The notes under the pieces are model-generated. The model saw only the letters and a list, made by a program, of their open reading frames with translations, was not told the DNA's origin and did not search any database. From Eimeria necatrix (taxonomy: Eukaryota; Apicomplexa; Conoidasida; Eucoccidiorida; Eimeriidae): DNA of 64,000 nucleotides. The stretch spans positions 1 through 64,000 of the forward strand of contig NW_013654478.1 of NCBI RefSeq assembly GCF_000499385.1, read 5' to 3'. Shown here in pieces: positions 49,058 through 61,400 of this stretch; the stretch's first letter is position 1; the number at the start of each line of letters is the position of its first letter. A program made the position numbers and the translations under genes.

Positions 49058-52000
49058 ATGGAGAGGGCGGAGAGAAGGCCTGCTGCTCCCGCAGCTGATT
49101 CCGCAGGGGCTGTTGCTGCAGCGTCTTCATCGGTAGCGTCCGCACCAGCAGCAGCACAAGCAGTAGCAGCAGCAGCAAAACTGGCCAAAAACCATCCTGC
49201 GCCGCGTTCTGAGCCGAGAGAGCATCTGAACGAGGAGAGCAATAATGACTGGCGTAGCACTAGAGGCGGCAGCAGCAGCAGCAGCAGCAGCAGCGGCAGC
49301 AGCAGCAGCAGCAGCAGCGCCGACAGCAGCAGAAGCACAAGGCGGCCTATATCTTTCTCTGTTGCGCAAAGCGCTTCTGATAAAAGCCTCCCACAGTGCA
49401 GGCAGGCCACAACGCCAGCAGCTGCAGGAGCACCAGCAGCGGCAGCTGCTGCTGCTGCTCCGGAGCTGCAGCAAAGTGTCAGTGATAGCAGCTCTTCTGC
49501 TGAGCCTTCGACTTTGCCTTCCGCTGCATCCGGCAAATCTGGCGTTGAAGTTCAGCGCTTCGAGCTAGCTCACCAGGAGCCAGAAGCAGCAGCAGCAGCA
49601 GGTACAACAGCAGCAGCAGCAGCTGAAATTGATGCTACTGAAGAGGCGGAGGCAGAGGCCGCAGCAGACGAGTCAGTGACTCTCGCCAACTTCATGCGAG
49701 GGGGCCGCAGCGCAGCAGCAACAGCAGCAGCAGCAGCAGCAAGACGACGGCGCCACCCCGAACTAGCAGCAACGGGGTGGGAGCCTGCACAGCCCCCCAC
49801 GCAAGCGGGCGCCTCCAGAAGCAGCAGCAGCAGCAGCAGCAAAAACAGCAGCAGCAGTGCGATCGCTGCGCTAGCTAGCGGCGCCCCTGTGCTCGCCCCC
49901 GGGTGCGTGGTGGCAGCAGCACGGCAAGCAGCAGCAGCAGCTTCGGAAGCAGCAGCAGCAGTGGCGTCGCTGCACGCGGGGCAGCTGTCTTTGCTGCCAG
50001 CTGCGAGTGCAGCAGCAGCAGGAGCAAGAGCCTTGCTGCCGTCTGCTGCTGCTGCGCGGGCCCACCGCAGCAAAAGGAAAAGACTGAGAGAACGCAAGAC
50101 CATTTTGTCCGAAGCTGACTGGGAAGCAGCACTTAGTGCTGTCATAGAGAAAACTTACTATCCAGATTTGCCGCTGCTGCGGCTGCTGCAGCAGCTGCTG
50201 GCAGCAGAAGGCGAAGGAGACGAAGCAAAAGTGGCCAGAATTGCGCAGCAGATCTCCACCCTTGCTGCTGCCACTCCTGTGCACTTGCAGTCGGCGAAGA
50301 GGCAACAGCGCGCGCTGCAGCTGCAGCTGCAGTACGAGCAGCAGCAGCAGCAGCGGAAGCAAGAGCAGCAACGGGAGCAGCAGCTGCTGCAGCAGTCGGA
50401 AGAAGATAGGCGGGAAGCGCGCAGGAGGCGCAGCACGTCAGAGTCGCCTCAGCAGCAGCAGGGAGAGCAGCAGGAAGAACAGCAGCAGCGAAAGCAGCAG
50501 CAAGGACAGCAGCAGCAGCAGCAAACTGATGACGATGAAGATGATGATGAGCCTGTGCTGCTGAAGCATGTGAGCAGTGACCAAGCGCGGCTGCAGCAGG
50601 AAGTTATAGACGTGGACACCAGCAGCAGCAGCAACAGCAGCAGCAGTGACTCTGAAGAGGATGAAGATGGCGTTGCTGGAGGTCTTCTCGACGCGGATGA
50701 ACTGAAGAAGCAGCAGAAAGAGCAGCAGTTGCTGCGGCAGCAGCAGGAGGACGCAAAGCAGGCTTTGCTGCAGCAGCGGGAAGAGCTGCAGCTGCAGCTG
50801 CAGCTGCAGCAGCAGCAGAAACGGAAAGCAAGAATAGGTGTCGATGAGTTCCTTGAAATGTTCACATCCGAAGACCTACACAGTGCGCAGCAGCTGCTGC
50901 AGCAGCGAGAGGAGCGCCTGCAGGATAAGCGAAATGCTCTCTCGGAGCAGCAGCAGCAGCACAACAGCAGGCAGCTGCTGCTGCAGCAGCACACAGTTGC
51001 AGGCAGAACTGTGCCAGAGGGCCCTGCGGTTGGCTTCCATCCGGGCCTCACGCGTCTTTTTTTTAAGGGGGTCGATGGGGACGAAGACCCTCGGAATCTA
51101 ATGCCAAGGTATGCAGCAGCAGCAGCAGCAGCTCTAGTAGCAGCTGCTGCAGTAGCAGCAGCACGCTAAGCGAGGTTGCAAGCTGAATAGTACGCAAGAA
51201 ACGAAATGCGAAGGCGTGGCCACCACAGGCTGCTGATGCACTTCTGCTGCTGCTGCTGCACTGCGGCTGCTGTTGCTTTTGTGTGTTGCAGAGGGGAGCT
51301 ACGTGCGGAATGCACGCGTTTCACGACGCTGCAGCGGGAGCTGCAGCAGCAGCAGCTGCGGCAGCAGCTGCAGCTTCGCCGGCAGCAGCATCTGAACGTC
51401 GAGCAGCAGCACATGCACCAAGTCGTGCAGCAAGGCGCCTTCAGGCCTCCACCGCAGCAGCAAAAAGAAAGAGAATTTCGTCTGTCAGGGCAGCAGCCAA
51501 AGGGCTATTCTTTCGTCAGCTCTCCGGTCACTTTGCCTGCCAAGAGAGCCCACGAGCCTTCTTCAAGCGAGCTCACATGGGGTACCACCTGCTGCTGCTG
51601 CTGTTGTTGCTGCTGCTTTTGTTGCTGCTGCTGGGTCTGGGGTCTTTCTGCAGCTGGCGCTGTCGGAGCTGTAGCTGCAGGGGTGGGCACTGCTGCTGCC
51701 ATGTCTGCTGGAGCGTGCTGCTGTCGTGAGCGTCCGAGTCGCCACTGTGACGCTGCTGCTGCTGCTGCTGCTGCTGCTGCAGGCTCGCTGCTCAGCACGC
51801 CAGTGCTGGTGCAGATAGGCGCGACGACCCCCTGCATATCTTCTGCTGTTATGGGCGACGCGGCGCCACTCAAGAGAGACTTCGTGGGGTTTCAAATGCC
51901 GGAGCCTGCGGGCAGGGAAGCAGCAGCGCTGCGGCTGCAGCAGCAGACAGCGGAGAAGCACCACAGGAAGCAGCAGCACCGACACACGCTGATGGAAGAA

Positions 52001-52396
52001 GCAGCAGCAGCAGTCGCCGGCAGCAGCAGCAGATGCGGCAGTACCGTTTTTGGGGGGCGCAGCCTCAGCGGCAGGCGAAGCGAGACCATCTCTCTTGCTG
52101 CTGTGGCCATGCGGAGGCTCGTGAGGGCTCGCAGCAGCTCGGCGGCCAAAGGCAACAGCAGCAGCAGCAGCAGCAGCAACGCGCAGATTGCTGCTTTGAT
52201 GCAGTCGCCGCTTCTGCAAGCGCTCTCAGGCAGAGTTGTTCCCGAGGGAGGACTTGACCTGCAGCTGCGGGCTGCATACGCCCGGAAACGTAGGGGTGAG
52301 TTCGCGCAGCAGCAACAGCAGCAGCAACAGCAGCAGCGGGAGGGGCAGCTGCTGTGGGGAGATGTCAGGGAGCTTAAAGGGTGCGCCTGTTGTTGA
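49058..52396 (+). CDS. ESS2/DGCR14-family splicing-associated nuclear protein
   Basis: Modelled exons: 49058-51108, 51292-51581 and 51783-52396 (984 residues, phases match). ESS2 proteins associate with the spliceosome C complex. Signature segments in order: RKTILSEADWEAALSAVIEK with YYPDLPLLRLLQQ (the N-terminal ESS2 motif), RIGVDEFLEMFTSEDLHSAQ, VGFHPGLTRLFFKG, then across the exon joins GYSFVSSPV, SSELTWG, and RDFVGFQMPEPAGREAAALR. About 340 Ala/Ser-rich residues precede the first motif and a Gln/Glu/Asp-rich linker separates the first two. Acceptors are TGTGTTGCAG and a CTG tract ending GCTGCAG. A strong GTGAGT donor at about 52296 followed by CTCAG at about 52410 could replace the C-terminus with an exon ending at about 52510. 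Confidence 0.85.
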
Positions 52397-54039
52397 TGCT
52401 TGTGGTGCTCAGGAATCAGCAGCAAACAGGGCAGCAGCAGCAGAAGTATCGCCTCCATCAACACCCCCGCGACCTCCCAAAAGGTCAGCAGCAGCAAAAC
52501 CAACGCGTAGGCGGCCCAGCGTGCCTGGCGCACTCTGCTGCTGCTGCTGCGGCTACTGCTGCTGCTGCAGTGCCAGCAGCAAAAGCACGACTTCGCTTTT
52601 TCTGTAGCCACGCGGAAATGCCGGAAGGTAGAAGATATGCAACGGCGTTGCTCTTGCACGGGTTCTGCCGCTAAAGCCCAACTGCTGCTGCAGCGGAGTT
52701 GCTGCTGCAGTGGAGTTGCTGCTGCAATCAAGTTGCTGCACTGACTACGCAGTAGTGTGCACCAGCAGCGGCAGATGCCGCCTTTTGCCACATTTTTGTG
52801 GACATCGAATTGCCCTGTGTTTTTTTTATTTATTTGGGACCTTCTGAAATACCCTTTGTCTATGGCACTGGCAGCAGCAGCAGCAGCTGAAGCAGCATTA
52901 GCAGTTTCAGCCATCCAGCTCAGCCTGCTTGTTTTTGAACTCTACGGACGCGAGTAGGCATAGGCAGAGAGCAGTGACACAGAGACAAACAGCAGCAGCA
53001 GAAAGTAACAAAAGGCCTTAGGCTTTGGGGTTTTGTTCACAAGAGTTGGTCTAGGGGTATGCTGAGGCTCTTAGCAGCACTGACGATGAGCTCTATATCA
53101 GCCAGCAGCGTGAGCTTGGTGGAGGGGTGCAGCAGGTGGGCTCCCCCGCCTGCAACCCCGCCTCCTGCTGCTGCAGCACGAGCAGCAGCAGCAGCAGCAG
53201 CTGCGGGCACCCTGCGGGCCTCCCGCGTCTTCTGCACTAGCCAGCCTGCGTCGTGCAGCCAGGCGAGTCCACTTGCTGCTGCTGCTCCAGCGCGTTGCTG
53301 CTGCAGTAGCGAAGGCGCACAGACCGCCACCAAGCTGAGCCGCAGCAAGCTGCTCACGTGCTGCAGCACGGAAGGGCACTGCAGCACAAGGGGCTGCCGC
53401 TGCAGCAGCTCTGCCAAGGCCAGCCAGCGCACCAGCGTAAAAGTTTTGGGCAGCGCCTTAGGCAGGCACGAGCCCCCTTGCAGCACCACAAATGCCCCTT
53501 CTGGGGCCTTGCGGGGTTTGCTGCTGCGGCTGTGCTGCAGCAAGTGGCTGCTGCTGCCGAGTGCGTCCCGCAGCTTCCGGCGGTCGTCGCGGCGCGGCGT
53601 GTAGGCAGCAACGAAGGCAGCCACCAGCAGCAGCCGCTGCAGCCGCGGGAGCTGCAGCAGCCGCGCAACACTGTCTGCTGCTGCTAGCTGTCCCCCCCAG
53701 ATACTTGCTGCTGCTGCGCTGCTGACCCTGCAGTCGACGAGGTCCGGCAGCAGGCGGGAGAAGGGCTCTGCAGCAGCAGCAGCGCAGCTGCTGCGCAGCT
53801 GCTCGTGCAGCAAGTCCAGCGCCCCCAGCTGCCGCGTCCGCAGCAGCAGCTGCAGCGCCTGGCCCCACAGCTCCCGACACACAAAACGCAGCTGCCAGAA
53901 ATCTCCCCCAGTGTGCTGATAGACGCAGCGGCAAATATCTCCGCAGAATTTATTCCACAAAGGAGCCACTGGGGTGCGCGCTCCCTTGGCCGTCAGCAGC
54001 CACACCCCAACCTCTTCCTCTTCTGCCGCGGCTGCTTCC

Positions 54040-54071
<32 letters not shown>

Positions 54072-54325
54072 TGGTGCTGCTGCTGCTGCGTGGGCGTCGC
54101 TGGAAGGCAGCCGCACCTGCAGGGAGAAGGGGAAGTCGGGGGGCGCAGCCTGCTGCAGCGCCACCTGCAGCAGCGGCAGCCCCAGCGAGAAGAAGCTGCG
54201 CTGCAGCACAAAAGCTGCTGCGTCTCGGCCATAAGCTTCGAAGCGCACTAAGGGGGGAGGCGGCAGCCCGTCAAGGGCCTCTGCTGCCAGGGGCCGCCGC
54301 CCGATGAGGATTATGCACACCCCGC

Positions 54326-54363
<38 letters not shown>

Positions 54364-55445
54364 GGGGCCGTTGCTGCTGCTAAGTCGCAGCCGTACATCA
54401 GTTCGGGAAGACGCAGCAGCGCCTGCAGCAGCTCAGGCAGCAGCTGTCGCAGCGACTCCGTTCCGTCCACAAGCAGCACGGCGCTTCTTGCTGCGCGGTC
54501 CGTCGCTTCCTGCTGCACTGCAGCAGCGCCTTCCCATCCTGCGGCTGCTGCGGCTGCTGCTGCTGCTGCTGCTGCTCCAAGGGCTGCACCTGAAGCAGTC
54601 AGCAGCTGACCCAGCATCTCTATGAAGGCGTCAGGTGCGGTCACTCTCGCCTTGGAAGCTTTGCTGCACTCCTGCAGCAGCTGCTTGTGCTGCTGCTGCA
54701 GCAGCGTTAGCTGCCCCTGCAGCTTCTGAGCGCATTCATCTTTCAGGCCCTCCGCTGCTTCCTGGCTCTGCTGCTGCTGCTGCTTAAATAAAGGCTCGCA
54801 GGAGGCCTCCGCCTCGTGTTTGAGAGAAGCAGCAAGACTGCGCAGCAGGCGTAGGTACAGCAAATTGCGGCCAGCTGACCCGTCGACAGCAGCAGCAGCA
54901 GCAGCATCGACATAGCCGTGAGCCACGCTGCACTCTGCCAGCAGCAGCTGCAGCAAGAAGCTCTTGCCGCTGCCAGCAGCACCCACCACCTGCAGCAGCG
55001 GCAGGGGGGCCCTCAAGTCCCCCAAAAACCCAAAAAGGGCCCCCAGCTGCGGCAGCCGCAGGGGGCCCCCCGCCTCAGCTACCCTATTGAAGCCTTTTCT
55101 AAAAGGCAGTGGAACGGCATCAAGGCTGGGCTCTTTCCTGCTGCTGCTGCTGCTGCTGCCGCTGCTGCTCCGGGGTCTGGGCCTGCTGGATGAGATGGGC
55201 GTCGAAGCCTGCTGCAGCAAATCCCCCGTGCGCGGCTGCTGCTGGACGCGGCGGGGAGGGGCAGGCGAGCCTATGGGGGAGGCAGCCTCTGCTGCATCTG
55301 CAGCTGCAGCAGCAGCAGCTGCTGCTGAGTCTGTTGCTGCTGCTGCGGATGCTGGAGGTAGAGAGGCATTGGAGGCTGTGGCTTCCTGTCCCTTCTTACC
55401 AGTTCTGAGGGGAGTAACAGCAGCTCGCATCAATGGACTTGAGGA

Positions 55446-55478
<33 letters not shown>

Positions 55479-58400
55479 CTGCAGAGTCTCCCTGTGCAGG
55501 CGCTTGGCCGGTGACAAATCTGCTGTTCTGAGTGCGGCCAACGCCGCCCGCTTTACAGTCGACGCTGAAGCTGCCGCATCTGCTGCTGCTCCTGTCACTT
55601 TTTCTTTTCTGTTTGCTGCTGCAGTTGCAGCTGCTGCCGCTTCTGCTACTGCTGCTGCTGCTGCAGGCGGTGAGGGGCTGCGGCGGGATGCAGCTGAGGC
55701 AGCTGGAGCGGGAAGGCCCGTGTCTGCTGCCTCAGCTGCTTTCATATTTCCTGCTGAGGCGCCGCAGGGAAATTCAAGGAATATTTTACTGCCGGAGGAG
55801 CTGCTTTTTGCTGCTGCAGCAGCAGCTATGGCTTGCTGCGTTGCTGCAGTCGCTGCTGCTGCCCTTGACCCTCCTGCTGCAGCAGCTTCTACATCCACTT
55901 TTGCAACTGCGGCTATAGGTTCTGCTGCAGCTGTTGCGTCAGCCTCTGCTGTTGCTGCTGTGGCGTCTGCTGCAGCTCGCTCCCCGTGCCGCTGCCGATG
56001 CTGCTGCAGAGCTGCCACTTCTGCTGCTGCTGCTACTACCACGCGTGAGCCACGGGAACACCGCTTGAGGCTCGCTGGCAGAGGTGTTGCAGCCACTGCA
56101 TTATTTTGTTTTTAGCTGCAAAGCAGATGTGCGCAGAGCGCACGGCAGATTTCTGTCTTGCCGTTGAGTTCGTCAAATTGGAAGGCGAAAAAAGTGAAGC
56201 AAAAGAGATGCCGGAGCAGGTGATACACGCTCTGGTGTACATACACCTGCGGCTTCTTTGTTTTTCATAATGCTTCTGCTGCTTCTCCAGCTCCATATTT
56301 GCTGCAGCTGCCAGTGGGGAGGAGGTGTTGTTTCTGGGGGCTGCTGTCGGGGGGTGCTGGAATGGTCGGGCCCCCCAGCCTGTTATGCGCAGAATGCGGG
56401 GTGTATACTCTAAATTATTCAATGAAATCAAGTTTTTTTAGTATTTATTTATAAGTTAGATATATCGTTTCTTTCCTCCATGGGCCTTGAATGGCCGTTA
56501 TGGGGGCAGCGTGCGGCCCCCCTCGGTCGGCGCCCAGCTGCCAAATCGTCTACCCCCAGAGCTGTAGCAAGCTGCGAAATAAAGCAGAGAAGTAACGCAA
56601 AAACAGCTAAATAAAGGGTATTTCTTTTGTTTTTGTTGACTGTACTGGGACAAAACGAGCCGAGCCCGCCTTTAGCGTAGACACGCAGTCAGCGGGAGAA
56701 CAATGTGTGGATTGAAAGTCTTTTACGTGAAACCACAGTAGCAGCTGCTACTGCAGCAGCTACTGCTGCTTATTCTGTAGCAGCTGCTGCTGCATACTTA
56801 GCAGCAGCAGGTACTAGCATGCTTCAATAGTCCCACAGTGTGGCACCGGCTGTGCATTACCTGACTGTTGTTTAGGTGCTCCCAGCAGCAGAAACGGCAA
56901 GGGAAAGCCTTTAGCATTTGATAATCCCAGAAGTGGCAGTCTGGCATTCTCGGCAGTAGCAGCACTAGCAGCAGCAGCCTGAATAGTCGCTGCTGCACGA
57001 TCGCAGCAGCAGAACCAACGGCAACAGAACTAATGGCAGGAGGCAGGGCCGGGGGCTGAGGGTTTGCTGCAGCGGCTAAACAAAAGTGGAATCCTTTTGC
57101 TGCAGCGTCCCGAGCAGCAGCGCAGCAGCGCTCTGGCCCTGCCGTCACTTCTGGAAGCTGAGACCCCCAGCTCCTGCAAGCAGGCCTATGGAATAGGGCT
57201 TTGTGGGGCTGCAGCAAAGAGGCTCAGTGCAAATTTTAGCATCTTTAGCAGTGGCTTTTGGGCTGCAAAGAAAGCAGCAGCAAGCAAATGCCGCAGCGGG
57301 CAGAACAAAGAGCGAAGGGCGTCTAAAGTTCTCCTAAAACCACTAGATATGAACTAGCTGTTGGGGAAGAGCAGCAAAATACTAGCAGATGGACCCCAGC
57401 GGCAGAGGCGGGACCTGGGCAAGGAAGCTAGGGCGGGGAGGTCAGTGTGCTGGTCCGGGATGGCCCAGGAGTGCAGCGACAGCAGCAGCTGCTGCCGCTG
57501 GTACACGCCAGCAGCAGCTGCTGCTGCCGCTGCACGCCAGCAGCGGCTGCTGCCCCCGTGGCTGCGCGGCGGCGGGCCAGAAGGTCTTATCCCCTGGTCC
57601 ATTGCAAGTTTGGACTTCAGCGTGAGTGAACCGCTGCTGCAGCTTTCGGACCTGTACGCTGAAGCCTTCGCTGAGGGCTCTTAGTCTCGCCTGCAGTGCA
57701 GGCCTTCTAAAAGCTTCCGCCTCAGGTGCTGGCCGCTAATACACCCAACCACCCAGTGCGGCTAAGTCTGGCCTCTTTTATGAGGCGTTTTGGAGGTTTC
57801 CGTTCCTTATGTGCCTTACACAGAGCTGCCGAGCCTTCAAGAGATGCTAGGACCCGCTACAATTTTGCCCATGGATGTAGTTCTCTACATGTCTGTGAAG
57901 TAAAGATATTCTTATTTATATGGCGCGACTTTCACTCACATGAGTGTAAACTTGAATTTCGGATAACGTGCTCGCAGGTGCGGCGAGGCTGTGCTGTTGT
58001 TGCCCTGGTATTATGCTGGCTTTAAATGATGAAAGTATTGGTGAGCTAAAGCTAGAAGGAACCGCTGTGTCTGCAGATTCGTAGCTAACGTGACTTCTTT
58101 GTTTTTAGAGCTATGCTGCTGCTGCTGATGCAGCTGCTACTACGGACAAAGTGCTGCACCTTTGGCAATACCTTTGGCAATAGACCTATTTCATTCGTGC
58201 CTCTAGGCAATAAAATGCTTTTGTTGGTAAAGGACGGAGGTGAAGTAGGGGGAGATGATCTCTGAATAGCAATAAAAGCATAAGATTCCACTCGGTCTGC
58301 CAGCTGCTACTTCTCCTTTGCTGTAGACTTCCCAAAAACAACAGTGCGGGGCCCCCACTGCCGACAGTTCAAGCAGACCAAGCCCCGGAACTTTCAGTAG

Positions 58401-61400
58401 ATTTGGTCCTTTTCTTTAGCCTGATGATAAATAATATTAAAGCAAAATAGTTTTGTAATTCAGTGTTTACTTTGGTTTAAATGAAGCAGCAGGAGAGGCG
58501 CCGCCGCTGCTGCAGTTTCAGGCAGCACGGCGTGTTCGGCTGTGTACCTGCCAACCGCGCAGCTTGGTCAGTTGCAGCGGCAGTATGAGCGGCAGCAGCA
58601 GCAGCAACAGGAGGGAGAGTCGGAAATGATTTGCTCTTTTAATTGCTTTGCATTTTTTATTTTGTATTTCGCGTCTGTGTCGCTTGTCAACTCTCAGCTG
58701 ACCTGACTATCTGCTTGACAACACGTGACCTTTTCACATTTCGCGTGTCTTCGCAGCTGCAGCAGCACCAGCAACAGCAGGGGCAGCAGCATCAGCTACT
58801 TAGACACACATGAATCGCATCGCACTAACACAAACTGCTTTTATATCCCGGTCTAACCTGTGGCAGCCAGGACCGCAGCAGCAGCGCAGCCGTGCAGCCC
58901 GTTGACAGCAAAGGAAACAAAGGGTGAAGTTAACACCAGCTCGTCATATGCTTGTGCATTATGCTTGTCTGCTCTTAAATAGAGCACATCCTTCGCCGCT
59001 GCCGCCGCCGCCGCAACAGCAGCAGCAGCAGGCTAGGGACACGCAGCAGCAATCCCAGTACTGAGCCTTTGCTCCACCGTGTGGCCTCATGCACCTCACC
59101 GTATAGCAGGCAGCGCATTGCGGAGGCTGGCAGCAGCAGCACCGAGAGCAGCACCGACAACAGCACGCTGCTGCTGCTGCTGCTGCTGCTGGAGTAGCAA
59201 CACTAAATGGTTTGATTTCAAGGGCTCGCGAGAAGACCAGCATGGACAATGTGAGTTCAATCCACTTCTTAATGTACTAACTCTTGCACAACTGAAGCAG
59301 TACAAAGTGGGGGCCCCAAAGGAGGCCCTGCGGGGGCCTCAAGCGGACCCCTGGGGGCCCTCGGGGCCCCTTGGGGGCCCTTGGGGCCCCCTGGGGCCCC
59401 TCAGCTCATCTTTTGGGCCGATAGGTCACAGTGTTCCGTAGCTGCTTCTGCACAGCTGCAGCAGGAGCAACAGAACGGGCAGAAGTATCTATTTGGTGCG
59501 GCCACATATATACACTTGCGTATGAGAACGCTCTGCCGCTGTGCCGCTGCTGCTGTTGCTGCTGCTGCTTCTGCAGGAAACCACTAACATCGGGGCTCTT
59601 ATGGGGAGCCTCCGGATGCTGCTGGATAGGCGAACAGCATCGCGGCCCCCAGTAGCGGTCGAGCGGGCAGATGAGGCGCGGCGTTACCTCGATTTGCTGC
59701 AGCAGCAGCAGCGGCAGCAGCAGCAACAGCAGCAGGAACGGCAGCGGCGGCAGCAGCAGCAACAGGAGGAGCAACAGCGGCAGCGACAGCAGCAGCAGCA
59801 ACAGCAGCAGCAGCAACAGCAGCAGCAGCAACAGCAGCAGCAGCAACAGCAGCAGCAGCAGGAGCAGCACCCGCAGAGGCGGCAGCGAGGGGAACAACAG
59901 GGAGGGGAGCAGCAGCGAGAGGAACAGCAGCAGCAACGAAATGAACTGGAAGAAGAGCGAAGGCGGGAGCAGCGGCAGAGGCAACAGCAGCGTCTGCAGT
60001 GGCAGATGCAGTTGCAGCAGCAGCGGCGTGCGAACGCGCAGCAGCAGCAGCAACACCGACTGCAGGAGCAACAGCAGTTGGAAGAGCAGCGGGACCAGCA
60101 GTTGCTACAGCAACAAGAACGCCTGCAACAGCAGCGGTTGCAGCTTGAAGAGCGACGGCGGCGGCTGCTGGAATTGAGGCGGCTGCACAGGCAGCAGCAG
60201 GAGCTGGCGGAGCAGCGGCGCCAGAGGCAGCAAAATCCAGGGCAGCAGCTGCAATTGCAGCAGCAACTGAACGAGCAGCAGCAGCTCAACTACAGCGAAT
60301 CTGTGCAAGAGCGGGATGCTGTACCTCAGGTCGCGCAGCGGCAGCACCAGCTTCAGCGGATGCAGCAGCAACTGCAGCACCAACAGTTGCTGCAGCAGCA
60401 GCTGCACCAGCAGCTTCAAGAGCAACAAGAACTGCAGCAGAGGGTGCAGCACTTCAGAAGCTCACGAGAGCGTTCCATCGCCGAGCTGGAGCTCCAGCTG
60501 AGGCAAAGGCTGGAGGAAAAAAGAAGCCGGCGACGGGAGCTGCAGCGGCAGCAGCAGGAAGAGCAGCAGCTGCAGCGGCAGCAGCAGCTGCTACAGCAGC
60601 ACCTACTTCTGCAGCTCCAGCAGCTCCAGCAGCAGAAGCACTTGTTGCAAGAGCAGAAGGAGCAGGAAATGAGAATGCAGCAGCAGCAGCAAACATTCCT
60701 GGCTCAGCAGCTGCAGCAGCACGGCGTGACCGCAGAGGTGGCGATTTTGAGAGCGCTGCTGCAGCGCCAGCTGGAGCAAAGATTTCAGGACCAAAGAAAG
60801 CAGCAGCAGCTGCAGGCTGTGCAGAAGGAGGCGCAGTGGCAGGAGGAGCAGCAGCAGCACAACGAGGAGCAGCAGCAGCAGCCGAAGGAGCCTACTCTAC
60901 AGGACAAAATAGACCATCTGGTGCAGCAGCGCGTGCTGCAGCAAATGGTGCTGCCTAAAGAGACCCTTAACTGCAGCAGCATCACTTCTCGCTTTCGCCT
61001 TCGAAATCACATTTCTATGACAGAAGATCTGCAGCGAGTGGGCGCGTACCAGCAGGCCTTGAAGATGTACTTCGGGGGGGCCTTTTGGGGGCCACTGGGG
61101 AGCCTGTGGGACCCCTCAAGGAGCCTCTGCGGAGGTCCCAGGGGCCCCCTTGTCATTGAGATTGGGACGGGGCCCTTTGCACTACTCTCTATAAATGCTG
61201 CACGGGAGGGAGCCCGTCGAGTTCTGGCTTTTGAGGCGGAGAGGAAAAGCTGCAGCAGCGCCTGCAGCTTTGTTAAGGCTCTGGGGTATGAAAAGCAGAT
61301 TTCGGTGGTGTGTATGTACACCACAGACATGTCGCCCAACCAGCTAGCTCGCTTCCTCACGCCGAAGCAGCAGCAGCAGCTGCTGCAGCTGCACACGCAT